This document shows, piece by piece, positions 24,118 to 33,070 of a DNA stretch of 64,000 nucleotides. The position numbers were made by a program, and so were the translations under genes. The number at the start of each line of letters is the position of its first letter. Position 1 is the stretch's first letter. Origin of the DNA: JBCBKL01 sp963922565 (GTDB taxonomy: Bacteria; Pseudomonadota; Alphaproteobacteria; Rhodobacterales; Rhodobacteraceae); the NCBI GenBank assembly GCA_963922565.1, contig CAWUIQ010000015.1, positions 17,205-81,204 on the forward strand, given 5' to 3'. The notes beneath the pieces are model-generated. The model made no database searches. It saw only the letters and a program-made list of their open reading frames with translations, and was not told the origin of the DNA.

Positions 24118-27052
24118 TCCTTGACGGCCCTGCTTCGCGTTTGAGCCATCTATGAAAGAGTGTTGAACCCAACAACTGAGCGGCATTTGCCGCGTTTTCA
24201 TCCAAGCCTTCTGAAAGTTCGACGTGCACATTCGTATGAACCCGCGGTGTGCCCGCAAGTTGATAATTTGTGACAGCGAATGAAATCCCTCCGAGTTGCT
24301 CAATATGCGACTGCTCGACATAGTCTTGGGCAAGAGACTTTAGCTCGTCCTTGGAGGGGGAAAAAAGTATGGTCTCGAAAGGTATGAGTGAATCCGCATC
24401 CGCGCCCCGCTGCCGGAATAGAACTTGAACCAACTGTACTCCCTTGAGCAGCGCTCGCAGAAAGACCTCGCTGGGGGGATTTTCCACAAAAGATGAATGC
24501 GCTTCGACGAATACCCCCGCGACTTGTTCTTGTTGCTTGGGTTCTACCGCCGAATTCGCCAAGAACATCGCAAGATGAGCAATCCCATCCGCCGCCTCGG
24601 CGTCTTCTGTCTGGCGCATCTGCTCGCAGAAAAATCGAAAGAGTGGCACCAATAGCCGCACTACAAGTGTCGGATCGCTGGCTTTGCTGGGCGGGGCAAT
24701 GCTTGTCACCGCCTCAACGACGCGCCAAATTAGTCCTTCACTGCGTACAAGGTTAGGTGGACTCTCGGCCAAGACCAAAAGCAGCGTTTCCAGTACCTGA
24801 GGCGTTGAACCACTTTTACTGAGGAATATCAGATCTCCAATTGCGGCTGTATATGCGTCCGCATCGGCATAGGTTTTCATGTTGTTCAGCGTTTCGATGT
24901 AGAGCTTTGCCGCTTCCACCGGACTCTTTTTTTCATGGCTAAGCAGAATAGTGGCGTTGCGGTCAATAAATTGGAGATCACTAGAGCTTGGTGCAATGCT
25001 GAGTGCCATCCGCGCAATATCTAGTGCAATCAACGCACGGCGGCGCGTCGCTTCAGTTTCGGGATGCCCGCGCAACTCGTTGGCGACGGCGAAACTTGCC
25101 GTGGTAAGTGCTCGGGCGAGCGCCACATAGAGATTTTTGAAGGTTCGATCTCGGGCTTGAATGATAGTCGGCCACGCGACATCGACCGCAAAATCGAATA
25201 GTGCATCAATCAGTTTGTCGATCGCGTGAGTTTCAGCAGTTCGAAGAGAATCTTCTTTGCGACGCGTTATCACGCTAGCAAGCGTATCCTGAAGGAAAGA
25301 AAAGAAATTCAATAAGTTAGTTAGTCTCTTGAGAACTTGGGTGTCTGAGATACTGCAAATTACCAAACCAAGCTGAATCTTTTCGAGATCGGATAACTCG
25401 AGAAGCGCATCGACATAAGGTGCGACCCAGCAATGAGGACTGGAAGCCAACTTCGAGATTGTGGCTTCGCCAAGCATGTCGTCTGCGATTCTATCGTGCA
25501 GTTCGGAGAAGAAGCTGCCGACATCGGGCGCATCGGCGTGCGCATTGTTTTCCGCGAATACCCGAGTACTGTTGAAAGGTACTTTGGTGTTTCGGCGTCG
25601 GTTTAGTTCACGGGTTATTAACATTGGCCACCGGATGGAGCTACCGGACTCGCGCATGTTTTCCACCAAAGTGGACAAGGTTCGGTCGCTCAACCGCGCC
25701 CATGCAGACCATGCCTCGTGAAAGGCTAGTTGCGTTGCGCCGTGGATAAGTCTTGCCAACCGAGCAATGCTAAATTCGCCCCGCTTGCATTTGAGGTTCA
25801 TCGATGCTTCGGGTGAATTGAACATGAGGTTTAACAGAACAGCGGCGATCATATCCGGCTGGATCGCGTAGCGTTGCGTCCGCAGTCCTGCCTCCTCTAA
25901 AACGGAGAGATAAGGCTCAACATCATCTATACCCAATATCGTTTTGAGGGCGTCGAGGATTGGTCGGTTACGCGCGTCAACATCAATGCCAAGTTTGCGA
26001 AGCCCAGCAACATTCGGTAGGCGGTACAGCCCCTCGTTATCCTTTTCAAGAACCACCTGGTTCTCGGAGTGCACTACAGGCGTGTCATGATCGAGCAAGA
26101 GCTTGAGCGGGAAGCATGAAGTTGCAATGAACATAAGTTCTAGCATTGTGCTGAAGCGTAGCTGCGCGGCTTCGCAGCGAACTTTCACCAGATTGAGCTC
26201 GCGCGTAAAATGTAGTTCGGCCAGCGGCGCACTGTCGATGCCGATCCCTTCCTGTTTGGCATCTTCGATTAGTAGCTCTGAGGCAAGCAACATCAGCAAC
26301 AACGGATTGCCACCTTGGCTGTACTCACGAATCCTGTCTCTGCCCAATTCGTCGAGCGCCGCGCGAAGCCGCTCAGCCGCGTCCAGGTCGAGCTGCTCAC
26401 TAAGAGTCGTCAAGAACGAGTCGGAAAGCGTTCCGAGTGGTGAGAGCTCGAGTGGTAGTTGAAACTGCGCTTGGGTGACTGCAATTAGGTGCGGCGAAAG
26501 CTCCTGGGTCAGTTCCGCCCACCAACCAACCGCATCGTTGTAGCCACGCTCAAGAAGTAGAATGCGTAGCTTGTATGATCCATCGCCGTGCAACGCAGCC
26601 CAATAACCAAGAATCTGCTTCAATTCCGACACGACCGAGGCCGCATCATCGATGATCCACAGTGTATTGCGTTCGAGCTGCCAGGCGGCGGCAAGTTGTG
26701 CGGTTAGAAGTTGGCGGGGCAGAAACCCACCATGCCAGCCTTCGGGAAGCTCTTGAAGCACACGAAGAGCAAGGCGGCTCTTTCCAGCGCCGCCGTTGCC
26801 CGTAATCGCCCACCAAGCAAAAGCGTCTGGCTCTTCGAGGAAACGAAGTATCGCCGTTCGCTCTTCGGCACGACCGATGAATGGGACTGCCTCTTGCGAG
26901 AAGAGCATCCATGCAGCTGAAAATGGCTCCACCTTGTCGAACTGGACAAAGACCTCGGGCACCAGACCACCGGCACCCGGAGCGTAGATCTGATTGATCG
27001 TAATTTGCTCTCCCGTGACATCTCCGACCGAATTTATCTTGTCTGCGGGCAT
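24086..27052 (-). CDS. STAND-family P-loop NTPase (candidate immunity sensor)
   Basis: A 988-residue product. GGAGGT 6 bases upstream supports ATG 27052. Residues 10-21 contain VGDVTGEQITINQ, similar to the tail of the neighbouring phosphorylase-like protein. Residues 53-110 contain VPFIGRAEERTAIL and Walker A GNGGAGKSRLAL (about 85-96); Walker B is LWIIDDA (about 131-137); YSQGGNPLLLMLLASELL fits the GxP helix of STAND winged-helix linkers. The remaining 600 residues are helical repeats, likely the ligand sensor. STAND proteins oligomerise on ligand binding and switch on an effector. No effector domain is fused, so the convergent phosphorylase-like protein is the obvious partner. Confidence 0.75.
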   Translation of the reverse strand: MPADKINSVGDVTGEQITINQIYAPGAGGLVPEVFVQFDKVEPFSAAWMLFSQEAVPFIGRAEERTAILRFLEEPDAFAWWAITGNGGAGKSRLALRVLQELPEGWHGGFLPRQLLTAQLAAAWQLERNTLWIIDDAASVVSELKQILGYWAALHGDGSYKLRILLLERGYNDAVGWWAELTQELSPHLIAVTQAQFQLPLELSPLGTLSDSFLTTLSEQLDLDAAERLRAALDELGRDRIREYSQGGNPLLLMLLASELLIEDAKQEGIGIDSAPLAELHFTRELNLVKVRCEAAQLRFSTMLELMFIATSCFPLKLLLDHDTPVVHSENQVVLEKDNEGLYRLPNVAGLRKLGIDVDARNRPILDALKTILGIDDVEPYLSVLEEAGLRTQRYAIQPDMIAAVLLNLMFNSPEASMNLKCKRGEFSIARLARLIHGATQLAFHEAWSAWARLSDRTLSTLVENMRESGSSIRWPMLITRELNRRRNTKVPFNSTRVFAENNAHADAPDVGSFFSELHDRIADDMLGEATISKLASSPHCWVAPYVDALLELSDLEKIQLGLVICSISDTQVLKRLTNLLNFFSFLQDTLASVITRRKEDSLRTAETHAIDKLIDALFDFAVDVAWPTIIQARDRTFKNLYVALARALTTASFAVANELRGHPETEATRRRALIALDIARMALSIAPSSSDLQFIDRNATILLSHEKKSPVEAAKLYIETLNNMKTYADADAYTAAIGDLIFLSKSGSTPQVLETLLLVLAESPPNLVRSEGLIWRVVEAVTSIAPPSKASDPTLVVRLLVPLFRFFCEQMRQTEDAEAADGIAHLAMFLANSAVEPKQQEQVAGVFVEAHSSFVENPPSEVFLRALLKGVQLVQVLFRQRGADADSLIPFETILFSPSKDELKSLAQDYVEQSHIEQLGGISFAVTNYQLAGTPRVHTNVHVELSEGLDENAANAAQLLGSTLFHRWLKREAGPSRITDQKAPPSE

Positions 27053-27275
27053 CAACGCACCTCCGATTGCACATCTGCTATTCTGTTCTGGGATTGGCGA
27101 CTGAGGCAAGCAGATGCGTCGCGGCAGCCTTCACGGTCGTGCAAGGCAATCGCACTGAAATTGTGGGGGGGGCGCCTTTACTGGGAAAGACCGCTGCCCA
27201 GTTTTCAATACCGAACGGCTTGTAACCGCATGGCGATGTTCTGCTTTGGCCTGAACAACAGTCAATCGAGGGACT

Positions 27276-27406
27276 GCAGCGAATTCACACTTTGTCCGCA
27301 GACTGTGAGTTCGACCAGATGCAGATTTTGCACGCGCGGCGAATGGCAGGAATACGGGCTGCAACTGCAGCATATTCAGCTGCTGGCTAACGGCAGCTTA
27401 GGGCCG
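27276..27406 (+). repeat. Dispersed intergenic repeat, copy C (extended form)
   Basis: GCAGCGAATTCACAC, TTGTCCGCAGACTGTGAG, GGCGAATGGCAGG, CGGGCTGCAACTGCAGCAT and AACGGCAGCTTAGGGCCG in the same order as copy B. GCTGCAACTGCAGC is a near-perfect palindrome. It lies in the 384-base gap between the STAND gene and the protease-like gene; nothing else is seen there. Confidence 0.75.
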
Positions 27407-27436
27407 CCCTTAAGCGTGAACCTAAGTCGCTAGATT

Positions 27437-29308
27437 TTACCGTTCGACCAGTGAAACTTGGCCATCGGAATAAGTCAGAATTTTTGTGGAACAGTAGCCT
27501 CGTCCATTGGGGCAAGTCTCTCCAAAATTGAGGGGTACAACATAATCCTGAAGACGACTGTGCGGAATTTCAAACGGCGGGATGTAGGTATCAAATTCGA
27601 CCTCAATGCATCCAGCCTGACGTAGGTGTAAGAGACCCTCAATAAAGCCGACCAGCGCTACGACGTCGGTCTCACGACCCTCACGATCGAACACAACCAC
27701 TTGCTTTTCTTCTCCGTCATCACCCACCACATAGTCTTCGTACACATATAGTTCGTCTTCATCTGCGATCTCCAGACTCCTACTAACAGATGTATTGAAA
27801 CACAATTGTCCAGCTTGGCATGAGAGGTAGTCGCCAAACAACGACTGATCGGCCGGAAATGGAGACCAAAGCTTCTCAAACGGATAATTCCCTGATGCCA
27901 TCGACGAATAGCGGTCGAACAGATTGCGCTGATATCTTTCGATGTGAATCTCCGAGAGCGCGGTTAGCCCGCGATTTTCGAGGTCAGCCACAATCTTTTG
28001 GGTCTCTTCCTCGGGATTGACTAGTCCATCAGGGCCGATACTCAGTCCCGAATGCGTGCCAAATACCAGTTCAGAAACTGGTTCCGGCGGGTTCTCCAGA
28101 GTGTCCCCGAGCTTGGTTATTGTGGTGGCGATAGTGTTGCCAGCGCGAAAGTAATCGGTCACACAGGTCAATTGTTCCTCTTCAAGCCTGTGTTTCTTTG
28201 GCTCAAAAAATGCGGAAAATTGGGATATCGCTGAATTCTCTGACAACAAGCTATACCCATTGCTGGCATGGCTATTGTTTGTCAGGATTTCTAACTTTTC
28301 CCGGCTAACTTTGACGATGCATGCTTTGTCGAAGAAGGTGTTCACCAAGCTGTAGTAGTTTTGGAAAAAACCTTCCCTAACGTACCCATTGAAACGAATG
28401 CCGGGTTCATTCATCGACCGGATGCAAATTTGCCGCAAGCTCTCAAACAACGAAGGAAGTTCAGGGGGCACCGTTAGCGGTATGATGTCGATCCCGAGAA
28501 ACTCCAGCTCGAGCTGACTCAAGACGTACGCCGTAGTTGGCGATTGACCTTCTATTGAAAGCAAAGCTCCTGTCATTATCTCAGAGGCATCAAGGCGAAC
28601 CAACAGCTCAAACAACTCCTGCCAGCGCGCGCCGACGTCTTCGAAAAAGCCAACGGGATTTGAGGCCGCTGCAATCATGGTGGCTCGAGCAGAAGCAGGA
28701 TTGTCTAGTCGTAAATAAGGTTCATGGACCGCGATCGTCGAGTTGCTGAAGGTCAGTGCTCTCCGCTTTATTGTTCCATCCGTCTCAACGATTGATGCCA
28801 AAAGAACGTAGACGCACGCAGACACACAGAAACCGCCTGGAGCAACGATCACTGGTAGCTCTTGGTCGGCTACGTACTCTGCAATGCGCACGGCTTCGTC
28901 AAAGTCTCCTCCATGACTATTGATCAGTATCGGAGGGGCGCATCCTCCTTCCTCTAGGTTTTCCTCGACAACACCAATTAATCGGTCCGCGTCTCCCTTT
29001 TCAATTAGCCCGTCAAACTCAATAATCCGGTCAGCAAGGAAGACGCCATATCTTTTGTGATGGCACTCAGAACGGAACCTCAACCAGTAATCCTGTGATA
29101 AAGTAAACGACCGAAGTCTCTCGATTTGACTTGCATGGTCAGCTTCAATGAATGGCTCAAACCTAGACCATTCGGCTAATTCGTTTCCAGTATCCAAATA
29201 TGCGAGAAAGTTGTCGGAGACGGTTATTTCAGATTCTGTGGCCGCTGCTCTGGCAAAGCTAAGAATTATCACCGCTGGTAAGAGGAGTCTTGCAATCTCT
29301 CCAGACAT
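27437..29308 (-). CDS. Exported ClpP/SppA-fold serine protease-like protein
   Basis: A 623-residue product; AAGGAG 6 bases upstream supports ATG 29308. Residues 1-24 are a signal peptide (LLLPAVIILSFARAAA). Residues about 85-200 match the ClpP/crotonase fold of periplasmic proteases: INSHGGDFDEAVRIAEYVAD corresponds to the family's INSPGGxxxxAxxIA, and GGFCVSACVYVLLAS supplies the candidate catalytic Ser between two Cys. A His in STIAVHEPY could complete the dyad. The 400-residue C-terminal part is acidic and unrecognised. It is the last of a three-gene operon and overlaps the preceding gene by 50 bases. The substrate is unknown. Confidence 0.65.
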   Translation of the reverse strand: MSGEIARLLLPAVIILSFARAAATESEITVSDNFLAYLDTGNELAEWSRFEPFIEADHASQIERLRSFTLSQDYWLRFRSECHHKRYGVFLADRIIEFDGLIEKGDADRLIGVVEENLEEGGCAPPILINSHGGDFDEAVRIAEYVADQELPVIVAPGGFCVSACVYVLLASIVETDGTIKRRALTFSNSTIAVHEPYLRLDNPASARATMIAAASNPVGFFEDVGARWQELFELLVRLDASEIMTGALLSIEGQSPTTAYVLSQLELEFLGIDIIPLTVPPELPSLFESLRQICIRSMNEPGIRFNGYVREGFFQNYYSLVNTFFDKACIVKVSREKLEILTNNSHASNGYSLLSENSAISQFSAFFEPKKHRLEEEQLTCVTDYFRAGNTIATTITKLGDTLENPPEPVSELVFGTHSGLSIGPDGLVNPEEETQKIVADLENRGLTALSEIHIERYQRNLFDRYSSMASGNYPFEKLWSPFPADQSLFGDYLSCQAGQLCFNTSVSRSLEIADEDELYVYEDYVVGDDGEEKQVVVFDREGRETDVVALVGFIEGLLHLRQAGCIEVEFDTYIPPFEIPHSRLQDYVVPLNFGETCPNGRGYCSTKILTYSDGQVSLVER

Positions 29309-29789
29309 TCTTGTCTCCTTGCGATATCGTCGAAAGGCCAATCGAAGCATAGTAGGCTTCCACGGCAGCAAACGAACTATTCAGTGAAGATCTCAATCGG
29401 CAGAAGTGAGCGCTGGTAAGTTCCGGGTCACAAAGATCCTGCAAAACACAGAACTCTACTTTGGAGTAGAAACCCTGTATCGTGAATATTGACTCTCTGA
29501 ATTTCCTCGCTTCGGAATGATGAGCGTAGATGTAGATCAAGCGATCAAAGTCCCTTCTATTCAGTTCCTGCTGACCACTTGTGCTGTGAATACGCTCAAC
29601 CGTTTCGTTGTAAACAGACAGAGCTCTTGTGATCTCGGTTCCACCGTATTCATCAATCAAGGACTGAGTCTGAGTTGCTTGAGCGCGTTCGGTCAGAAGA
29701 CGCTGATCATTAAAATATTTCATAATCGTGAACACAGCGACTACGATACCAACCACCTTAGCGAGGGCCTCCAAGTCTTTCAGTGACAT
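29259..29789 (-). CDS. Single-pass membrane protein of protease operon
   Basis: A 176-residue product with one membrane segment (about 9-23, VVGIVVAVFTIMKYF) followed by a soluble helical domain with Cys residues near 112-130. Its ATG overlaps the upstream gene by 10 bases and its end overlaps the protease-like gene by 50 bases, so all three are one transcription unit. The layout (short N-terminal anchor, then a helical DUF4760-like body) is common in small membrane proteins of unknown role. No family is assigned with confidence. Confidence 0.6.
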   Translation of the reverse strand: MSLKDLEALAKVVGIVVAVFTIMKYFNDQRLLTERAQATQTQSLIDEYGGTEITRALSVYNETVERIHSTSGQQELNRRDFDRLIYIYAHHSEARKFRESIFTIQGFYSKVEFCVLQDLCDPELTSAHFCRLRSSLNSSFAAVEAYYASIGLSTISQGDKNVWRDCKTPLTSGDNS

Positions 29790-30196
29790 TCTGCAAAATC
29801 CATTTCAACTACAGTTGTTGCTGCGTCAGTTTTCTGTGCCAAAATCAACGATACGTAGCATTCAAGGCGTGAGAACTCTAAAACAATGGAATTGTCGGGC
29901 TGATCAGGATTGACTGGTTGAGGAGCCACCAAGGTCACATTAGAATCCACGCCCAGCTCAAAGCCTTTGAGGGTCGGAGTCGGAGGACAAGAGTCAAAGG
30001 ATAGTACGGAGATCTGAGACGGAAGGGATACCTCGGCTTCAAAGAACTGTTTAATGCACTCTAGGTCAGTTCTTTCAATTCGGTATTTGAAGAGATTTTC
30101 AGACGTACTTTCCGGTGGCTGCTGTCCTAAAGCAGACAGTGTCGTGAGGTGAAGAAGGGACAGGCCCAAAAAGGCCCAATATATGCTCTTTAACAC
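29780..30196 (-). CDS. Small exported protein, first gene of protease operon
   Basis: A 138-residue product from GTG 30196, with GGAG 8 bases upstream. Residues 1-24 are a signal peptide (YWAFLGLSLLHLTTLSALG), cleaved before QQPPES. The mature part is acidic with four Cys, suggesting disulfides in the periplasm. Unrecognised. Translational overlap with the membrane-protein gene and co-occurrence with an exported protease-like protein suggest an envelope-located three-component system. Confidence 0.6.
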   Translation of the reverse strand: MLKSIYWAFLGLSLLHLTTLSALGQQPPESTSENLFKYRIERTDLECIKQFFEAEVSLPSQISVLSFDSCPPTPTLKGFELGVDSNVTLVAPQPVNPDQPDNSIVLEFSRLECYVSLILAQKTDAATTVVEMDFAECH

Positions 30197-30441
30197 TGCA
30201 GCGCTCCAAAAATCTCAACGTGAAATACTGGCACTTTGGTAGCTCATGGCGTTTCCTGTCAAGCGTATCGCCAGGAGGCAATGGTTTAATGCGCCAACTC
30301 TGCGCTAGTGGTTTAGTCCTCCCGCCCACCATGTTGGAGGGCGAAGCCGTAACGCATAGAGTTCTGACGTTGTCATGTGGAGTTCGAATTTGCTCTCTGT
30401 CCGCGTTGCTGACGGCCGTCAGCTACCTCACAACATGTTCG

Positions 30442-30513
30442 CAGCGAACGGCCGGACAGCGGGCTGCAACTGCAGCATCGCCGACATTGGTCGAACGGCA
30501 GCTTTGGGCCGTC
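30442..30513 (+). repeat. Dispersed intergenic repeat, copy D
   Basis: GCAGCGAACGGCCGG, GCGGGCTGCAACTGCAGC, GTCGAACGGCAGCTTTGGGC. It lies in the 493-base gap 30197-30689. A further partial piece (GCAGCGAAGGTCAGC followed by GATCCGC) is at about 30604-30628. No gene is seen in the gap. Confidence 0.75.
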
Positions 30514-30689
30514 CCTGACGGCAGCCAGAAGCACCTGAACGGACGTGCTGCATTGCCTCCGAGGTCTGGTTTATAGCCCAAACCTACCGCCGTATTGCTA
30601 CGCAGCGAAGGTCAGCTCTCTGATCCGCGCTCTAAAGCAAAAAGGGCGAAGCATAACAGCTCCGCCCCACTGCATCGGATTTGAATCTC

Positions 30690-31886
30690 CTACCTAACGC
30701 GATACGATAGTGCGATTGGAACAATGGCGGCCAGGGCGATTGCAGCGCCAAAGGCCATGATGTGTGCCAGGCCGAGTGTTTCGACTGCGACACCGCCGCT
30801 TGCAGCACCGGCGGCAATCCCGACGTTGAAAGCCTAGATGTTCAGCGCGGATGCCATTGAGCCATTCGGACCAGCCGCCTCAACAATCCGAGTTTGGACC
30901 GCCGTGACAAAGCTCCAACCCGACAAGGCCCAGATCGCAAGCAAGACGATGGTCGCGATGAATGAGCCGCCAAACATCCAAAGACCGATCATGGAGGCGA
31001 CCATGACTGCAATGCTGCCGAACAACGTTGTGCGCAGTGACGTGTCAGCCAGTTTGCCACCCAGCATGTTGCCGATCCAGCTCAGGATGCCGTATCCGAC
31101 CAAGATGGCTGGCACGAGGGTCAGAGACATGCTTGTGATGTCGGTCAGGAACGGTGCGATGTAGGTGTAGGCGGCGAACCAACCCGAGTTGACCAAGATC
31201 GTTCCCAACAACACCAGCACGACGGCCCGTATAGAGAACACCTGACCCAAGACGCGCAGACCACCAGACTGTTCGGACGGCGTGCTTGGCATGACCAGCT
31301 TCATGGCTGCCATTGCCGCAAGCGTCAGTCCAACGATCATGAAGAATGGAGCCTGCCAGCCCATGAACTGGCCAATCCAGATACCGGCGGGGGAGCCCAG
31401 GACGGTTGCAAGCGTGATACCACCGAAGACCGTTGCGATTGCCCGCGCCTTCATATGCTCTGGCGCAAGCTGCGCGCCTGTTGCGATCCCAACGCCATAG
31501 AATAGGCCAGCCATGGCCCCGCTCAGAAAACGCGCCGCAAGGAGCGCTTCGTAGCTCTGCAAGATGGCGACTGCGAAGTTACCCAAGACGAACATACCGA
31601 GACCGCCGAGTAGGACGTTTTTGCGGTCATAGCGCGCTGTCGCCGCAGCGAGAGTTGGCGCACCCAAGGCGATGCCGAGTGCGGATGCGGTGACAAGTTG
31701 CCCGGATGCGCCCACGGATACGCCAAGGGAGGCTGCCACATCGGGCAAAATGCCCATGATCAGAAATTCAGATGTGCCGATAACGAAGGCACCAAAGGCA
31801 AGGATGAGAAGGGTGGGCCAGAACGGGTTTGAGATTTGGTCCGATGAAGCCGCCTCATGCGGCAAAGAGGTATCGACGGCAGACAT
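30690..31886 (-). pseudogene. MFS transporter (DHA1-type) interrupted by an amber codon
   Basis: From ATG 31886 (AGGAA upstream), the frame encodes about 350 residues of an arabinose-efflux-like MFS permease: ILAFGAFVIGTSEFLIMGIL, DRKNVLLGG (loop 2-3 motif) and paired six-helix halves. The frame meets TAG at 30834-30836 after SMASALNI and continues in the same frame as AFNVGIAAGAASGGVAVE to a TAG at 30690-30692, completing the usual last two helices. A full protein would be 398 residues. A single CAG-to-TAG change would explain it. The truncated form lacks about 47 residues and is probably non-functional. It is downstream of the aldo-keto reductase gene. Confidence 0.75.
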
Positions 31887-31926
31887 AACTGCGTTCCTTT
31901 CGTTCAAAGTTGTGGAGGGGCTGGGC

Positions 31927-32709
31927 CTACAGCGCCGCCCATGTTGAGAAATTCTCAGCAACATGCGCCACTTTTGTCGTTCCAGGGATCACGACGATGT
32001 TGGGCGACCGCTTCAGAAGCCAGGCGAGCGCATCCCTGGGCTCGAGTTTGGCACCGGCTTGCATCGGGTGTGCGCCGAGAGGGCCGTAAGGAATGAAGGC
32101 GATGCCTTCCTGCGCAGTGAAATCGACCATCTGCTCCGCGCCACGCTCTGCCGCATTAAAGCGGTTTTGGACGGACGCGATTGGCGCGACTGAAAGCGCG
32201 CGATCAAGCTGGGTCTGATCCACATTGGACAGCCCGATATGCCGGATCAGTCCTTCGGATTGCATCTGTGCCAAGGCTTCAACCGAGGCTTCAATCGGCG
32301 TGTTGGGATCGACGCGGTGGAGCTGGAAAAGGTCGATCTTGCTCCGACGCAAGTTCACAAGGGCGTCTTCGACCTGGCTACGCAGCGTGTCTGGCGAACC
32401 ATCGACAGTGATGCGATCTGGCGCGGGTTTATCGACGCCACCTTTCGTTGCGAACACCGCATCGGTGTTGCCGAGTGCTTCGCCAAGGATCTTGTCAGAC
32501 CACTCCGGGCCGTAGGACCGGGCGCTGTCGAAGAACGTTACACCTTGGGCATGAGCAGCACGCAGCAGCTCCACGCCCGCGTCCCATTGTTCATATGGAC
32601 CAAAGTTGCCGGGCTGGCCGGTCAGGCGCATTGCCCCATAGCCAATACGGTTGACTTGCATATCGCCACCAATAGCGAGGGTTTCAGGGGTGTTGATTGT
32701 ATCGAACAT
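31927..32709 (-). CDS. Aldo-keto reductase
   Basis: A 260-residue product from ATG 32709; a longer ORF upstream lacks protein-like sequence. It has the AKR barrel with catalytic tetrad Asp and Tyr in FFDSARSYGPEWSDKILGEAL, Lys in FATKGGVD and His in LFQLHRVD; the NADPH-binding end is WLLKRSPNIVVIPGTTK. It should reduce aldehydes or ketones with NADPH. It lies between the DUF2798 gene and the MFS pseudogene on one strand, divergent from a LysR regulator, matching the common LysR-controlled reductase/efflux arrangement. Confidence 0.85.
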   Translation of the reverse strand: MFDTINTPETLAIGGDMQVNRIGYGAMRLTGQPGNFGPYEQWDAGVELLRAAHAQGVTFFDSARSYGPEWSDKILGEALGNTDAVFATKGGVDKPAPDRITVDGSPDTLRSQVEDALVNLRRSKIDLFQLHRVDPNTPIEASVEALAQMQSEGLIRHIGLSNVDQTQLDRALSVAPIASVQNRFNAAERGAEQMVDFTAQEGIAFIPYGPLGAHPMQAGAKLEPRDALAWLLKRSPNIVVIPGTTKVAHVAENFSTWAAL

Positions 32710-32722
32710 TTTGATCTCCAGT

Positions 32723-32965
32723 TTATTCAGTGATCCGGTCCACCAAGCGCCGCACGATGGGCGCAAGGAACGTGACCGATGGGAATGCGAGGGCGAAGGC
32801 CAACGCGTATGCTTGCAACCAACGGTCAAAAAAGCCGGGTGTTAGGCCTGTGTTGATTGCGGTGACTAAGGCGGACATCACTCCGCCGAGACTGGCGGAC
32901 ATGATGAACGCGAAGACCACCGGCGCAGCCGACTTGGGCAGTTTGTCGTGGGCTAGCGTTGTCAT
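32723..32965 (-). CDS. DUF2798 membrane protein
   Basis: An 80-residue product with two membrane helices (about 14-37 and 50-70) and the DUF2798 pattern FAFIMSASLGGVMS followed by WLQAYALAFALAFPSVTFLAPIV. Function unknown. It is 13 bases ahead of the aldo-keto reductase gene, first in the operon, and faces the LysR gene across a 105-base promoter region. Confidence 0.75.
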   Translation of the reverse strand: MTTLAHDKLPKSAAPVVFAFIMSASLGGVMSALVTAINTGLTPGFFDRWLQAYALAFALAFPSVTFLAPIVRRLVDRITE

Positions 32966-33047
32966 GGCGTCAGTCCTTTCGTTTCGATGGACTGAATATG
33001 AACGGCACAGGAAAACTTCAGAATATGTCGCAGATTGATATCACTTA

Positions 33048-33060
33048 TTAGTCACGCTAA
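33048..33060. promoter_or_regulatory. Candidate LysR-binding site
   Basis: TTAG-TCACG-CTAA is a perfect dyad of the T-N11-A class recognised by LysR-type regulators, placed 10 bases before the LysR start in the divergent promoter region. It suits autorepression and control of the DUF2798/reductase operon. Confidence 0.5.
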
Positions 33061-33070
33061 ATAATAATCT

